Source: JADKIH01 sp031367345
Lineage (GTDB): Bacteria; Bacteroidota; Bacteroidia; AKYH767-A; 2013-40CM-41-45
Direction of reading: 5' to 3'
Assembly (NCBI GenBank): GCA_031367345.1
Contig: JANLPR010000034.1
Location: 1-16,822, forward strand
Length of the DNA stretch: 16,822 nt
Shown: positions 6,843-13,800 of the stretch, piece after piece
Numbering within the stretch: the stretch's first letter is position 1
Layout: each line of letters begins with the position of its first letter
Notes under the pieces: model-generated
Database searches by the model: none
Told to the model about the DNA's origin: nothing
The model's input: the letters and a program-made list of their open reading frames with translations, nothing else
Program-made: the position numbers and the translations under genes

Positions 6843-8043
6843 CAAGTCTATTAACCGAGGGTCATTACTGATCCTCGGTTTTACATTTTTCGTAACGCTA
6901 CGCATAATGGCGTATGATTCGAATCCAGATAGTCTTACATCAATTAATACAGGAATTTCTGCAATGAATCCGGATGTAACTCAAAACAGATCTGGGAATA
7001 GCCTCAGCTTTACTACAACCAGTCTCTTCAATAAACAAACGAGAAAGCTGGAAATAATAATTTACGATCCGCATTTAAAAATTAAAACTGAACTGAAAGG
7101 AACAATACCGACAAATATTGTCATTCAATCCTCTCCTGTTTTTGCCATAAATAAAAATTACCTAATAATTCAGGACGATGACGAAATGAATTTGCATCTA
7201 TTTAACATATCGAATACTAATTTCATTTTTCAAAACACTATAAAATTACCTGAAAAAACTAAATTCTTCTGCATCCAATTTCTAGAAAAAAATATATTTC
7301 TCTTTTCAGATATGTATAACCATCATCCTGAAGAAAAAAAATTCAATGTTAGTTTAAGCATTTATGATGCAAGTAAAAACAAAATAATAAATACGATTCA
7401 TCCGGAATTACCTTGTATTGCTCTTTCTCATTTAAATCATCGATGGATAGAATTTAATTTGGAAAATATTTTTTTAGTAGAACCATGCGGAAATGCAATT
7501 CATGTATATGATCATAATTTAAAAGAAGAAAAAATAATTCATATTGAAACAGATAGTAAGTGGATCGATTTACCCAAATTACAATTACCATTCGAAACAT
7601 CCACTGATAAAATACATCCCAAATTTCTTATTGAAAAATTGAAACCATTCATACATTCATTTAATCATATTGAATTTATTTCTATAGTAAACGACACATT
7701 GCTTTTTTTAAGTTGTACGAATAGTGACAGCACAAGTAAAAACGAAAGTATAGCATTTATATATAATTTAAAGGAATATAAATTAAAGAATCACATAGAA
7801 TTTACACGAAACAGTAAGCAATGGGGTAATAACTCAATCAGTGAAGAACTGACAACAATCTTCAATTCAAAATTATTAATCGGCAACAAATCAATCTCCA
7901 TTTCAAGCGATTCATACAAGCCCGATAAAAATTTAAAATACAACGAAAATCAACTTCTAAAAGACAAATATTATGAAACGCATAACCCGGAATTTATTAT
8001 TGAGCTTGTTCCACTTCATCTCGTTTTACCTTTTTGCGAATGA
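6823..8043 (+). CDS. Exported beta-rich protein of unknown function (possible beta-propeller)
   Basis: A 406-aa protein that I cannot assign to a named family. From ATG 6823 it has a signal-peptide-like N-terminus: basic residues, then SLLILGFTFFVTLRIMA, then an acidic mature start (YDSNPDSL). The signal peptide supports this start although it overlaps the previous gene by 20 bp; ATG 6907 would remove the signal. The mature part alternates short beta-strand stretches with polar loops (YLIIQDDDEMNLHLFNIS, NIFLFSDMYNHH, HVYDHNL, SFAFIYNLKEY-like segments), which suggests a repeated-blade or propeller fold. That is only inference, as no motif proves it. The last 24 codons overlap the signal-peptide codons of the next gene in another frame. 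G+C is about 27-28% in lines I counted, against about 37% in the MFS gene. Confidence 0.65.
   Translation: MLHLKNNKSINRGSLLILGFTFFVTLRIMAYDSNPDSLTSINTGISAMNPDVTQNRSGNSLSFTTTSLFNKQTRKLEIIIYDPHLKIKTELKGTIPTNIVIQSSPVFAINKNYLIIQDDDEMNLHLFNISNTNFIFQNTIKLPEKTKFFCIQFLEKNIFLFSDMYNHHPEEKKFNVSLSIYDASKNKIINTIHPELPCIALSHLNHRWIEFNLENIFLVEPCGNAIHVYDHNLKEEKIIHIETDSKWIDLPKLQLPFETSTDKIHPKFLIEKLKPFIHSFNHIEFISIVNDTLLFLSCTNSDSTSKNESIAFIYNLKEYKLKNHIEFTRNSKQWGNNSISEELTTIFNSKLLIGNKSISISSDSYKPDKNLKYNENQLLKDKYYETHNPEFIIELVPLHLVLPFCE
6853..6886 (+). terminator. Terminator-like hairpin inside the start of the 406-aa gene
   Basis: AACCGAGG-GTCA (6853-6864) pairs with TGAT-CCTCGGTT (6869-6880) around a TTAC loop. This is a 12-bp stem with one G-U pair, followed by a T-rich stretch (TTACATTTTT). 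It begins 10 bp after the stop of the small exported protein, as a factor-independent terminator would, but it lies within the signal-peptide codons of the next gene. Confidence 0.6.
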
Positions 8044-8503
8044 AACAAAAGCCGGTAATCCATTTGGAGAAGTTTATACAATAGACAATACACATTTAAG
8101 CTTATACGACCAGAATAATAAACCACTACCACTTGATCAAAATCAAACGTACCTGATTGTCATCAAAAACAACAAGAGTTGCTTGAATTGCTTTTCAATC
8201 ATACAAGATTACTTAGTTTCATTAAATGCCGATACGATTAATGAATGGTTGATCATGGAATCAGATTCTGCCACTTTAGAACGGCGAAGAACCGTATATG
8301 AAGCCAAAAATCTTTTTAGCAAATTCAGTTATTATGGAGTCACTTATGACCAGACATTGTCAAACTTGCAAACCCCTATTTTAATTCTATACCATAAAAA
8401 CAATTTCTATCAATACAACTATGACGAATTGTTTGGTGAAGGAATAAATTTCATAAGTTTTTCAGTTCAACAGAAAATAAAAGAAATTCTTGTAAAAAAA
8501 TGA
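7973..8503 (+). CDS. Exported thioredoxin-like protein with CxxC
   Basis: A 176-aa protein with an N-terminal signal peptide (MKRITRNLLLSLFHFISFYLFA). The mature part has the outline of a thioredoxin fold: a beta strand (TYLIVIKNN) leading into SCLNC (C70 and C73, a CxxC after a strand and before a helix), a variable middle, then LQTPILILY (T134-P135), which matches the cis-proline loop and following strand. A periplasmic thiol-disulfide role is a reasonable inference, though CLNC is not a standard thioredoxin (CGPC) or DsbA dipeptide and the protein is far from any family I can name. The ATG at 7973 lies 71 bp before the stop of the preceding gene in a different frame; no other start keeps the signal peptide. 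Its stop overlaps the next start in ATGA. Confidence 0.68.
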   Translation: MKRITRNLLLSLFHFISFYLFANETKAGNPFGEVYTIDNTHLSLYDQNNKPLPLDQNQTYLIVIKNNKSCLNCFSIIQDYLVSLNADTINEWLIMESDSATLERRRTVYEAKNLFSKFSYYGVTYDQTLSNLQTPILILYHKNNFYQYNYDELFGEGINFISFSVQQKIKEILVKK

Positions 8504-9378
8504 GATTTATCCGGATTCTACTCTTATACTTTCTTATAAACGTGAATCCTATTTTTGGCTCACTGCCTGATTCTTTGACGATAAAGTATGATTCAGTTAA
8601 AAATATAAAAGAGAATGAAATTATTTTAAGTGCAAGTGTTACACAGCAAAAAAATTTGGATGAAACGACAATTAATATTTTAACCTTTTCAGCAAAAATT
8701 AATTCTTCTAGTGTATTTTTCTTCGAAAAACATAGGTCAAAAAAGGAAATGAACATTAATTATTCATACACACATTACATCGACAGCCTTTGGATAAAAA
8801 CCAACGACCAATTTTATTTTTCATACAATTGGTCAAAAAATAACAATGCATTTAGTAGCTCATTTATTATAAATTACAAAACTCAATTAACAAATACAGA
8901 AATTAGAAATAGAACAGGTTCAAAATTGATTGGCCAGTTTGGATTTCCATCAATATTAAATTTGGGTATAGGTTTAAATTATCAGTTGAAATCCGTTAAC
9001 TATCTTCATTTCTCTCTTTTAAATCTCCAAGAAACATTGATAAGTTCAAATTTAATTTTAAATCGTAGTGAATTTAAAAAATTGACTCCAGATTTAGAAT
9101 TTCAACAGCAGCTTGGGTTTTCACTAGTTTCTTCACTTAAATTTAGGCTCACCAAAAAATTGACCTGGAGAAATAACTCTAAAATGTTTTTTCGCGGATT
9201 AAAGAGAGACGATTTAAATTTCGATATAAGAAATCAATTTATAATTGATATATATAAAAAAGTAAAATTGTGTCTTGACAGTCGAGTATTCTTTAACCCA
9301 CTTATACAATCAAAAATCCAGATGAGCAATGAAATATTATTAGGAATCGGACTTAACAGATCACCAATTTTTGATTAA
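8500..9378 (+). CDS. Predicted outer membrane beta-barrel protein (weakly DUF3078-like)
   Basis: A 292-aa protein with a signal peptide (MRFIRILLLYFLINVNPIFG, cleavage near GS). The mature part is a chain of short amphipathic strands with aromatic ends, such as DQFYFSYNWSKNN, SSFIINYKTQL, PSILNLGIGLNYQL, YLHFSLLN, LGFSLVSSLKFRL and KVKLCLDSRVFF. This is the pattern of a small outer membrane barrel. The order of a strand reading PSILNLGIGLNY, a following SLLN turn and a late EILLGIGL strand recalls the Bacteroidota DUF3078 family, but the likeness is loose. It shares the ATGA of 8500-8503 with the thioredoxin-like gene, so translation is probably coupled. Only 8 bp separate its stop from that of the converging MFS gene. 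It is low in G+C like the two genes before it. Confidence 0.65.
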   Translation: MRFIRILLLYFLINVNPIFGSLPDSLTIKYDSVKNIKENEIILSASVTQQKNLDETTINILTFSAKINSSSVFFFEKHRSKKEMNINYSYTHYIDSLWIKTNDQFYFSYNWSKNNNAFSSSFIINYKTQLTNTEIRNRTGSKLIGQFGFPSILNLGIGLNYQLKSVNYLHFSLLNLQETLISSNLILNRSEFKKLTPDLEFQQQLGFSLVSSLKFRLTKKLTWRNNSKMFFRGLKRDDLNFDIRNQFIIDIYKKVKLCLDSRVFFNPLIQSKIQMSNEILLGIGLNRSPIFD

Positions 9379-9386
9379 TGAATCGA

Positions 9387-10655
9387 TCACAATGCTCGAT
9401 GTTCTTTATCGAGATCCAAGTCTCGTAATTTAGGAAGCCATAAAAACGCACCTGCCACTGAGAAAATGGCTATCCCTCCTCCTAATACCACAGACTGAAT
9501 TAATCCGATGGCCTTTGCAGCAAAGCCCGATTCAAAAGCGCCTATCTCATTGCTGGAACTAATAAACATAGTACTTACAGAAGTAACTCTTCCTCTCATC
9601 TCATCTGGTGTAAAATATTGAATAATGGTTGAACGAATCACCACGCTGACATTATCGAATCCTCCACTAAGAGCAAGAATAATAAATGACAAATAGAAAT
9701 TCTTGCTGAGTGCAAAGAAAATCATGCAGAGCGCAAATCCGGATACACAAATCATTAACTTTTTTCCAGCATGTTTTAGAGGTGGATACTTCGTCATATA
9801 AAGCGCCATTGTTACACTTCCAACAAAAGGAGCCGCTCTTAAAATTCCGAATCCGGTTTCGCCAACATGCAAGATCTCACTAGCAAAAACCGGCAACATC
9901 GCCGTAGCACCACCAAAAAGTACAGCCACAAGATCTAGTAACATTGCGCCAAAAATCATTTGATTGCTGAATACAAAACTCAACCCTTGCTTGATACTAG
10001 TCCTCATACTTTCACCTTTTTCAAAAGGCTGTGGTGGCTGAGGAGGAATTCTAACAATCTGAATTGTTCCGATCAACAATAAAACTACTACAACTACATA
10101 AACATTCATAGCTCCATAAGCAGCTAACAACAAACCACCAGCTGAAGAACCAAGTACGACAGCGATATGCCAGAATGTAGAATTCCATGCTGAAGAATTA
10201 GCATACGCTTCTCTCGGAACCAACTGTGTCATTAATGGAAATTGTGCAGGGCTATAAAAGCCACGCAAAATTCCGACTACAAAAACGATAATGTAATACG
10301 GATATACCTGCACCGACGATGCGGAATCGGATCTGTGATAGTATGTAAAATAAACGAGCGCAATACTGGCGATCAATTGAAGGATCATTACAATCATCAC
10401 AATTTTTCTCCGATCGTTTCTATCTGAAACATATCCGCCATAAAGAGCTAAAGTAACTGCAGGAATAGCTTCAAAGAGTCCGAGAAGGCCCAGCGAAAGA
10501 TAATCGTGCGTCATTTGATATACTTCCCAGCTGATTACTACAAATTGGATTTGCAATGCCAGCGTAAGCATAAACTTTGAGAAGATAAACCGACGATAAT
10601 CGATAAATCGAAAAGCTAAAAACGACTCTTTATTTTCAATCAGTTTTTTGATCAT
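9387..10655 (-). CDS. MFS transporter (MFS_3 / EntS-like exporter group)
   Basis: A 422-aa integral inner membrane protein with about 12 hydrophobic segments, driving export by a proton gradient in the well-studied members. Features of the major facilitator superfamily are visible: the loop 2-3 motif GGYVSDRNDRRKIV, the FYSPAQFPLMTQLVPREAYANSSAWNSTFWHIA region typical of the EntS/MFS_3 group, and a long central loop (PPQPPQPFEKGESMRTS) between the two halves. The substrate is unknown; siderophores or drugs are possible by analogy only. The frame can be extended to a TTG at 10673, but ATG at 10655 (MIKKLIENKESFLAFRF) is preferred and leaves a leader of roughly 30 nt from the TAGCTTTG promoter. 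The gene is alone on its strand, converging on the exported cassette. Confidence 0.9.
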   Translation of the reverse strand: MIKKLIENKESFLAFRFIDYRRFIFSKFMLTLALQIQFVVISWEVYQMTHDYLSLGLLGLFEAIPAVTLALYGGYVSDRNDRRKIVMIVMILQLIASIALVYFTYYHRSDSASSVQVYPYYIIVFVVGILRGFYSPAQFPLMTQLVPREAYANSSAWNSTFWHIAVVLGSSAGGLLLAAYGAMNVYVVVVVLLLIGTIQIVRIPPQPPQPFEKGESMRTSIKQGLSFVFSNQMIFGAMLLDLVAVLFGGATAMLPVFASEILHVGETGFGILRAAPFVGSVTMALYMTKYPPLKHAGKKLMICVSGFALCMIFFALSKNFYLSFIILALSGGFDNVSVVIRSTIIQYFTPDEMRGRVTSVSTMFISSSNEIGAFESGFAAKAIGLIQSVVLGGGIAIFSVAGAFLWLPKLRDLDLDKEHRAL

Positions 10656-10689
10656 TGATGCAAATAACGGCAATGAAATTCATCACTTA

Positions 10690-10717
10690 CAAAGCTATAA
10701 TAGCAACTTATAAACAA
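10690..10717 (-). promoter_or_regulatory. Bacteroidota-type promoter of the MFS gene
   Basis: On the minus strand a TTG (10715-10717) is followed after 17 bp by TAGCTTTG (10690-10697), an exact TAnnTTTG box. It lies about 35 nt before the ATG at 10655. The position supports that start over the TTG at 10673. Confidence 0.5.
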
Positions 10718-10751
10718 CATTAACTGTACTTCCAATGTTCGGCTTTGCCAA

Positions 10752-12647
10752 CTATGATATTTGCTCTGATAATTCCAGCCAACGACCCGACTTAATCTCG
10801 ATTTCTGCTAATACTTCTTCCATGCGCTTTGCCCACTTCGATAGTTTGATATGGTCTGTTTCTCCACCACTCAAAGCAGCCGTTAGAATTTCTTTTTCCG
10901 TTTCAAGTACACTGATTTCCTTTTCCAATGTTTCGAATTCAAATTTTTCTTTAAACGATATTTTTTTCTTTACAGGAATAGTCGATTTTGTTTCAACCTC
11001 CACTTTAGTTTGAAGTTGCTTGTTTTTTTGTTTAGATTCTTCTTTCTCCTTTTCATCGAGCATAATTCGATATTCAGAATAGCGACCGTTGAAATCTTTA
11101 ATATTCCCTTCACCATCAAAAATAAAAAGATGATCCACTAGCTTATCCATGAAATAACGATCATGAGAAACCACTAATAGACAGCCGGTATAATTCAATA
11201 GAAACTCTTCCAGAATACCGAGAGTCAAAAGATCGAGATCATTGGTAGGCTCATCGAGAATTAAGAAGTTAGGGTTCTTAATCAATACGGTAAGCAAATG
11301 CAATCTCCGTTTTTCTCCACCACTTAACTTACTTACATAAGTGTATTGCATTTCCGGTGGAAATTGAAACAGCTGAAGAAATTGACTTGCATTTACTTTA
11401 GAGCCATCGCTCATTTGAATCACATCAGCAAAATCTTTTACAACTTCAATTACACGTTTATCATCCTTTAATTCCAAACCACTTTGATTGTAGTAGCCAA
11501 AGACAATCGTTTCTCCAACATTTATTTTTCCTGAATCGGGCAACTCGTCGCCAATGAGCATATTTAAAAAAGTTGATTTCCCGGCTCCGTTTTTACCTAC
11601 TATACCAATTCGTTCTCCTGTACGAAAAGTGTAATCAAATCCGGTAAGTATTTTTAGATCATCATACGCTTTGTAAATTTTTTTCAATTCGATAACCTTC
11701 CCTCCGATTCGATTCATTTTCATATCGAGTTCCATCTTACCTTCTTTTTTCTTGCCGGCAGCTTTATCTTTTAATTCATAAAAAGAATCGATACGAGCCT
11801 TAGATTTTGTACCACGCGCTTTGGGCATTCTACGCATCCACTCCAATTCGGTGCGCATAATGTTTCTTGCTTTGTCGCGCTCACGCGTTTCATTGAATTC
11901 ACGCTCATCTTTCTTTTCAAGAAAATAAGAATAATTTCCTTCATACGTATAAACATTACCATTTTCCAATTCAATAATTTTATCGGTAATATTTTCAAGA
12001 AAATATCGATCGTGAGTTACGAGAATGAGAGATAATTGTGAGCGAGTAAGAAACTCTTCCAACCATTCAACCATTTCTACGTCGAGGTGATTGGTAGGCT
12101 CATCCATTAATAAAATATCTGCCGGATCAATTAACGCTTTCGCTAATGCAATTCGTTTTTTTTGTCCACCCGATAATTGACGGATCTGCTGATCTAAATT
12201 ATGAATATTCAATTTAGACAATACCTGTCGCACACGAACTTCGTAATCCCATGCATTTGCATCATCGATAAGCATCGACAAACGTTCCAATTCTTTTTGC
12301 GTTTCAGGAGAATGATGGAGAGCATCGCGTTCAACCATCAATTCATATTCACGCATTAACTGAACAGAAGGATTTTTTGCATCGAAAATAGTATCTAACA
12401 CCGTTCTCTCCGGATCCATATATGGATCTTGTTCGAGAAATTCTACATTTAGATCTTTACGAAAAGTAACTTGGCCTGAATCGGGTGTTTCTTTTCCTGC
12501 AAGTATTTTCATTAACGTACTTTTCCCGGCACCATTCCGAGCAATCAATGCTACTTTTTCGCCTTTAGATATTCCGAAACTAATAGAATTAAATAGAATT
12601 TTATCTCCATACGATTTGGACAAGTTTTCTATAGAGAGTAAATTCAT
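10752..12647 (-). CDS. uup: ABC-F family ATPase, Uup type
   Basis: A soluble duplicated ABC ATPase of 631 aa without membrane domains, of the ribosome-associated ABC-F family. Domain 1 has Walker A ARNGAGKST (residues 36-44), signature LSGGQ (158-162), DEPTNHLD (182-189) and THDR (211-214). A linker with many Arg and Lys follows (about 250-310). Domain 2 has GKNGAGKST (351-359), LSGGE (441-445), DEPTNDLD (465-472) and SHDR. A coiled-coil, Glu/Lys-rich C-terminal domain (about 550-631) is the mark of the Uup subgroup, linked in E. coli to ribosome work and to tolerance of branched DNA intermediates. The frame stays open to an ATG at 12698, but those extra 17 residues come from repeat DNA. ATG 12647 (MNLLSIENLSKSYG) matches the family start. 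Confidence 0.94.
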   Translation of the reverse strand: MNLLSIENLSKSYGDKILFNSISFGISKGEKVALIARNGAGKSTLMKILAGKETPDSGQVTFRKDLNVEFLEQDPYMDPERTVLDTIFDAKNPSVQLMREYELMVERDALHHSPETQKELERLSMLIDDANAWDYEVRVRQVLSKLNIHNLDQQIRQLSGGQKKRIALAKALIDPADILLMDEPTNHLDVEMVEWLEEFLTRSQLSLILVTHDRYFLENITDKIIELENGNVYTYEGNYSYFLEKKDEREFNETRERDKARNIMRTELEWMRRMPKARGTKSKARIDSFYELKDKAAGKKKEGKMELDMKMNRIGGKVIELKKIYKAYDDLKILTGFDYTFRTGERIGIVGKNGAGKSTFLNMLIGDELPDSGKINVGETIVFGYYNQSGLELKDDKRVIEVVKDFADVIQMSDGSKVNASQFLQLFQFPPEMQYTYVSKLSGGEKRRLHLLTVLIKNPNFLILDEPTNDLDLLTLGILEEFLLNYTGCLLVVSHDRYFMDKLVDHLFIFDGEGNIKDFNGRYSEYRIMLDEKEKEESKQKNKQLQTKVEVETKSTIPVKKKISFKEKFEFETLEKEISVLETEKEILTAALSGGETDHIKLSKWAKRMEEVLAEIEIKSGRWLELSEQIS

Positions 12648-12676
12648 TTTATTGAAAGAAATTTTGATAATGAATA

Positions 12677-12732
12677 ATGAGCAATGGAGAATGAGCAATG
12701 GAGAATGAGCAATGGAGAATGAGTAATGAATA
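12677..12732 (+). repeat. 14-bp tandem repeats upstream of uup
   Basis: Three perfect copies of ATGAGCAATGGAGA (12677-12690, 12691-12704, 12705-12718) are followed by a degraded fourth copy, ATGAGTAATGAATA (12719-12732), and more ATGA-rich sequence to about 12745. The array sits between uup and the upstream minus-strand gene, in the likely uup leader. It also supplies the spurious upstream ATG of uup. Confidence 0.85.
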
Positions 12733-12778
12733 ATGAAGAATGAGAGCTAACTAATTTTTAATTATTCATTATTCATTA
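12724..12778. repeat. Perfect 14-bp inverted repeat between uup and its upstream gene
   Basis: TAATGAATAATGAA (12724-12737) is the exact reverse complement of TTCATTATTCATTA (12765-12778), with 27 nt between. It is made only of A, T and two G-C pairs per arm and has no T-tract, so it is a weak terminator at best. The left arm is a diverged part of the adjacent tandem repeat. Confidence 0.75.
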
Positions 12779-12783
12779 ATAAA

Positions 12784-13320
12784 TCAGCTTCCTTTTTCAC
12801 CAACAAATTGGTCGGTAGAATTTTTAAATAACACATTGAATGTTGTAAGTGAACCATAACAACGAGTAATGTATTGTTGCATATTAATTTTATCGTCTTC
12901 AGTTAATTTATCATGACTGTTTACGCGTTGTTCTAAAACACGAAGTCGATCGCGAAGCATAATTATTTTTCCAAAAAACGCTTCGATCGGAATTTCTTTC
13001 GACTTTAATGAAGTATCGCCAGGCTTTAAAATCATCACGCCGCCTTTCCATTTTTGTCCAATATCTACTCGCTCTTGTAGGTCAGAATATTTTCTGAGCG
13101 TATTAACCAGAAGCGATTCAATATCAGCCAGGCTGACTAAGTCGTTATCGGCATCATTTGCATCAATGATTTCAAATTGATCGTAAGTACGTTCTATTTC
13201 GCGCATACCGTGTTGCATAAATGTAATTACATAATCTTCAGGCTTGATCTGAACAATAACACCTTCTCCCAATTGAGGATGACGAACACGAGAACCTATT
13301 CCCAATGATATTTTTTGCAT
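12784..13320 (-). CDS. Conserved hypothetical protein with Tudor/CarD-like N-terminal domain
   Basis: A 178-aa cytosolic protein of unknown function. Its N-terminus (about residues 5-53, GIGSRVRHPQLGEGVIVQI then YVITFMQHGMREIERTYDQFEII) has the small beta-barrel pattern seen in the C-terminal Tudor-like domain of PcrA/UvrD helicases and in CarD-like modules, where it binds RNA polymerase or nucleic acid. The rest is helical and charged, with LADIESLLVNTLRKYSDLQERVDIGQKWKGGVMILKPGD and a C-terminal LRDRLRVLEQRVNSH coiled-coil-like stretch. I have seen similar proteins only as unnamed Bacteroidota families. It is upstream of uup on the same strand, 136 bp apart, and the two could be co-transcribed. 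A near-consensus -7 box TATCTTCG (13346-13353, minus) lies 25 nt before the ATG. Confidence 0.75.
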   Translation of the reverse strand: MQKISLGIGSRVRHPQLGEGVIVQIKPEDYVITFMQHGMREIERTYDQFEIIDANDADNDLVSLADIESLLVNTLRKYSDLQERVDIGQKWKGGVMILKPGDTSLKSKEIPIEAFFGKIIMLRDRLRVLEQRVNSHDKLTEDDKINMQQYITRCYGSLTTFNVLFKNSTDQFVGEKGS

Positions 13321-13800
13321 AAAAATTAACCATTAATTTAGAGTGCGAAGATAAAAAACCTTTTGGAGGGAATCTACTCATTCTACCTGCTGTAGCGCAA
13401 TATTCCTAATCTTCTTTGCCCTAAAAATAAATGCAAGTGTTCTGATATAAAACCTTAACACTTAGAGGATGCCATTCAAATAGAATGTTTAAAGGCTGAT
13501 TTTAAGACGTGGATTTCTTAAATTCTCTTAAAATATGTCATATCATCGTCAGCAATCTTTATCCTCAAAATATAGCACGAGTTCATACGTTTTCTACAGA
13601 GAGTTTTTGTGTTCAATTTTCGTGTGGTTTGACCGTCGGTTTGAAAGCCGACGGTCTTTTTTTTCTACTACTAAACGCCTAAATTTCTAAAGCGAATGCA
13701 AGACTTCCGCATCACTTATTCCTTTTTTTATAGCACAAAATGATTTAACTCCGATACCACATCAATAGAATTTGTTTTCTTTGTCTTAAATATTCAAACT
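13321..13800. other. 480-bp intergenic region with an orphan terminator
   Basis: The region separates divergent genes (13320 on minus, 13801 on plus). It has no ORF of gene quality, yet holds a strong + strand terminator at 13631-13664. Further small hairpins lie upstream: AAGTGTT/AACACTT near 13434-13466, CATTC/GAATG near 13470-13485, and TTTTAAG (13500-13506)/CTTAAAA (13527-13533). I see no tmRNA, RNase P, SRP or rRNA motif. It most likely encodes a small non-coding RNA of unknown start, ending at the terminator. The stretch after 13665 probably holds the promoter of the M23 gene; TTTCTTTG near 13780 is one base from the -7 consensus. Confidence 0.5.
13631..13664 (+). terminator. Strong factor-independent terminator without an upstream gene
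   Basis: GACCGTCGG (13631-13639) pairs perfectly with CCGACGGTC (13648-13656) around a short TTTGAAAG loop, followed by eight T residues (13657-13664). The T-tract is on the + strand only. The nearest gene upstream lies on the opposite strand. Confidence 0.88.

Noticed and set aside
10735..11013. 92-aa + strand ORF over the end of uup
   Set aside because: It is the antisense of the Uup C-terminal coiled coil; low-complexity Ser/Phe composition mirrors the Glu/Lys codons on the other strand.
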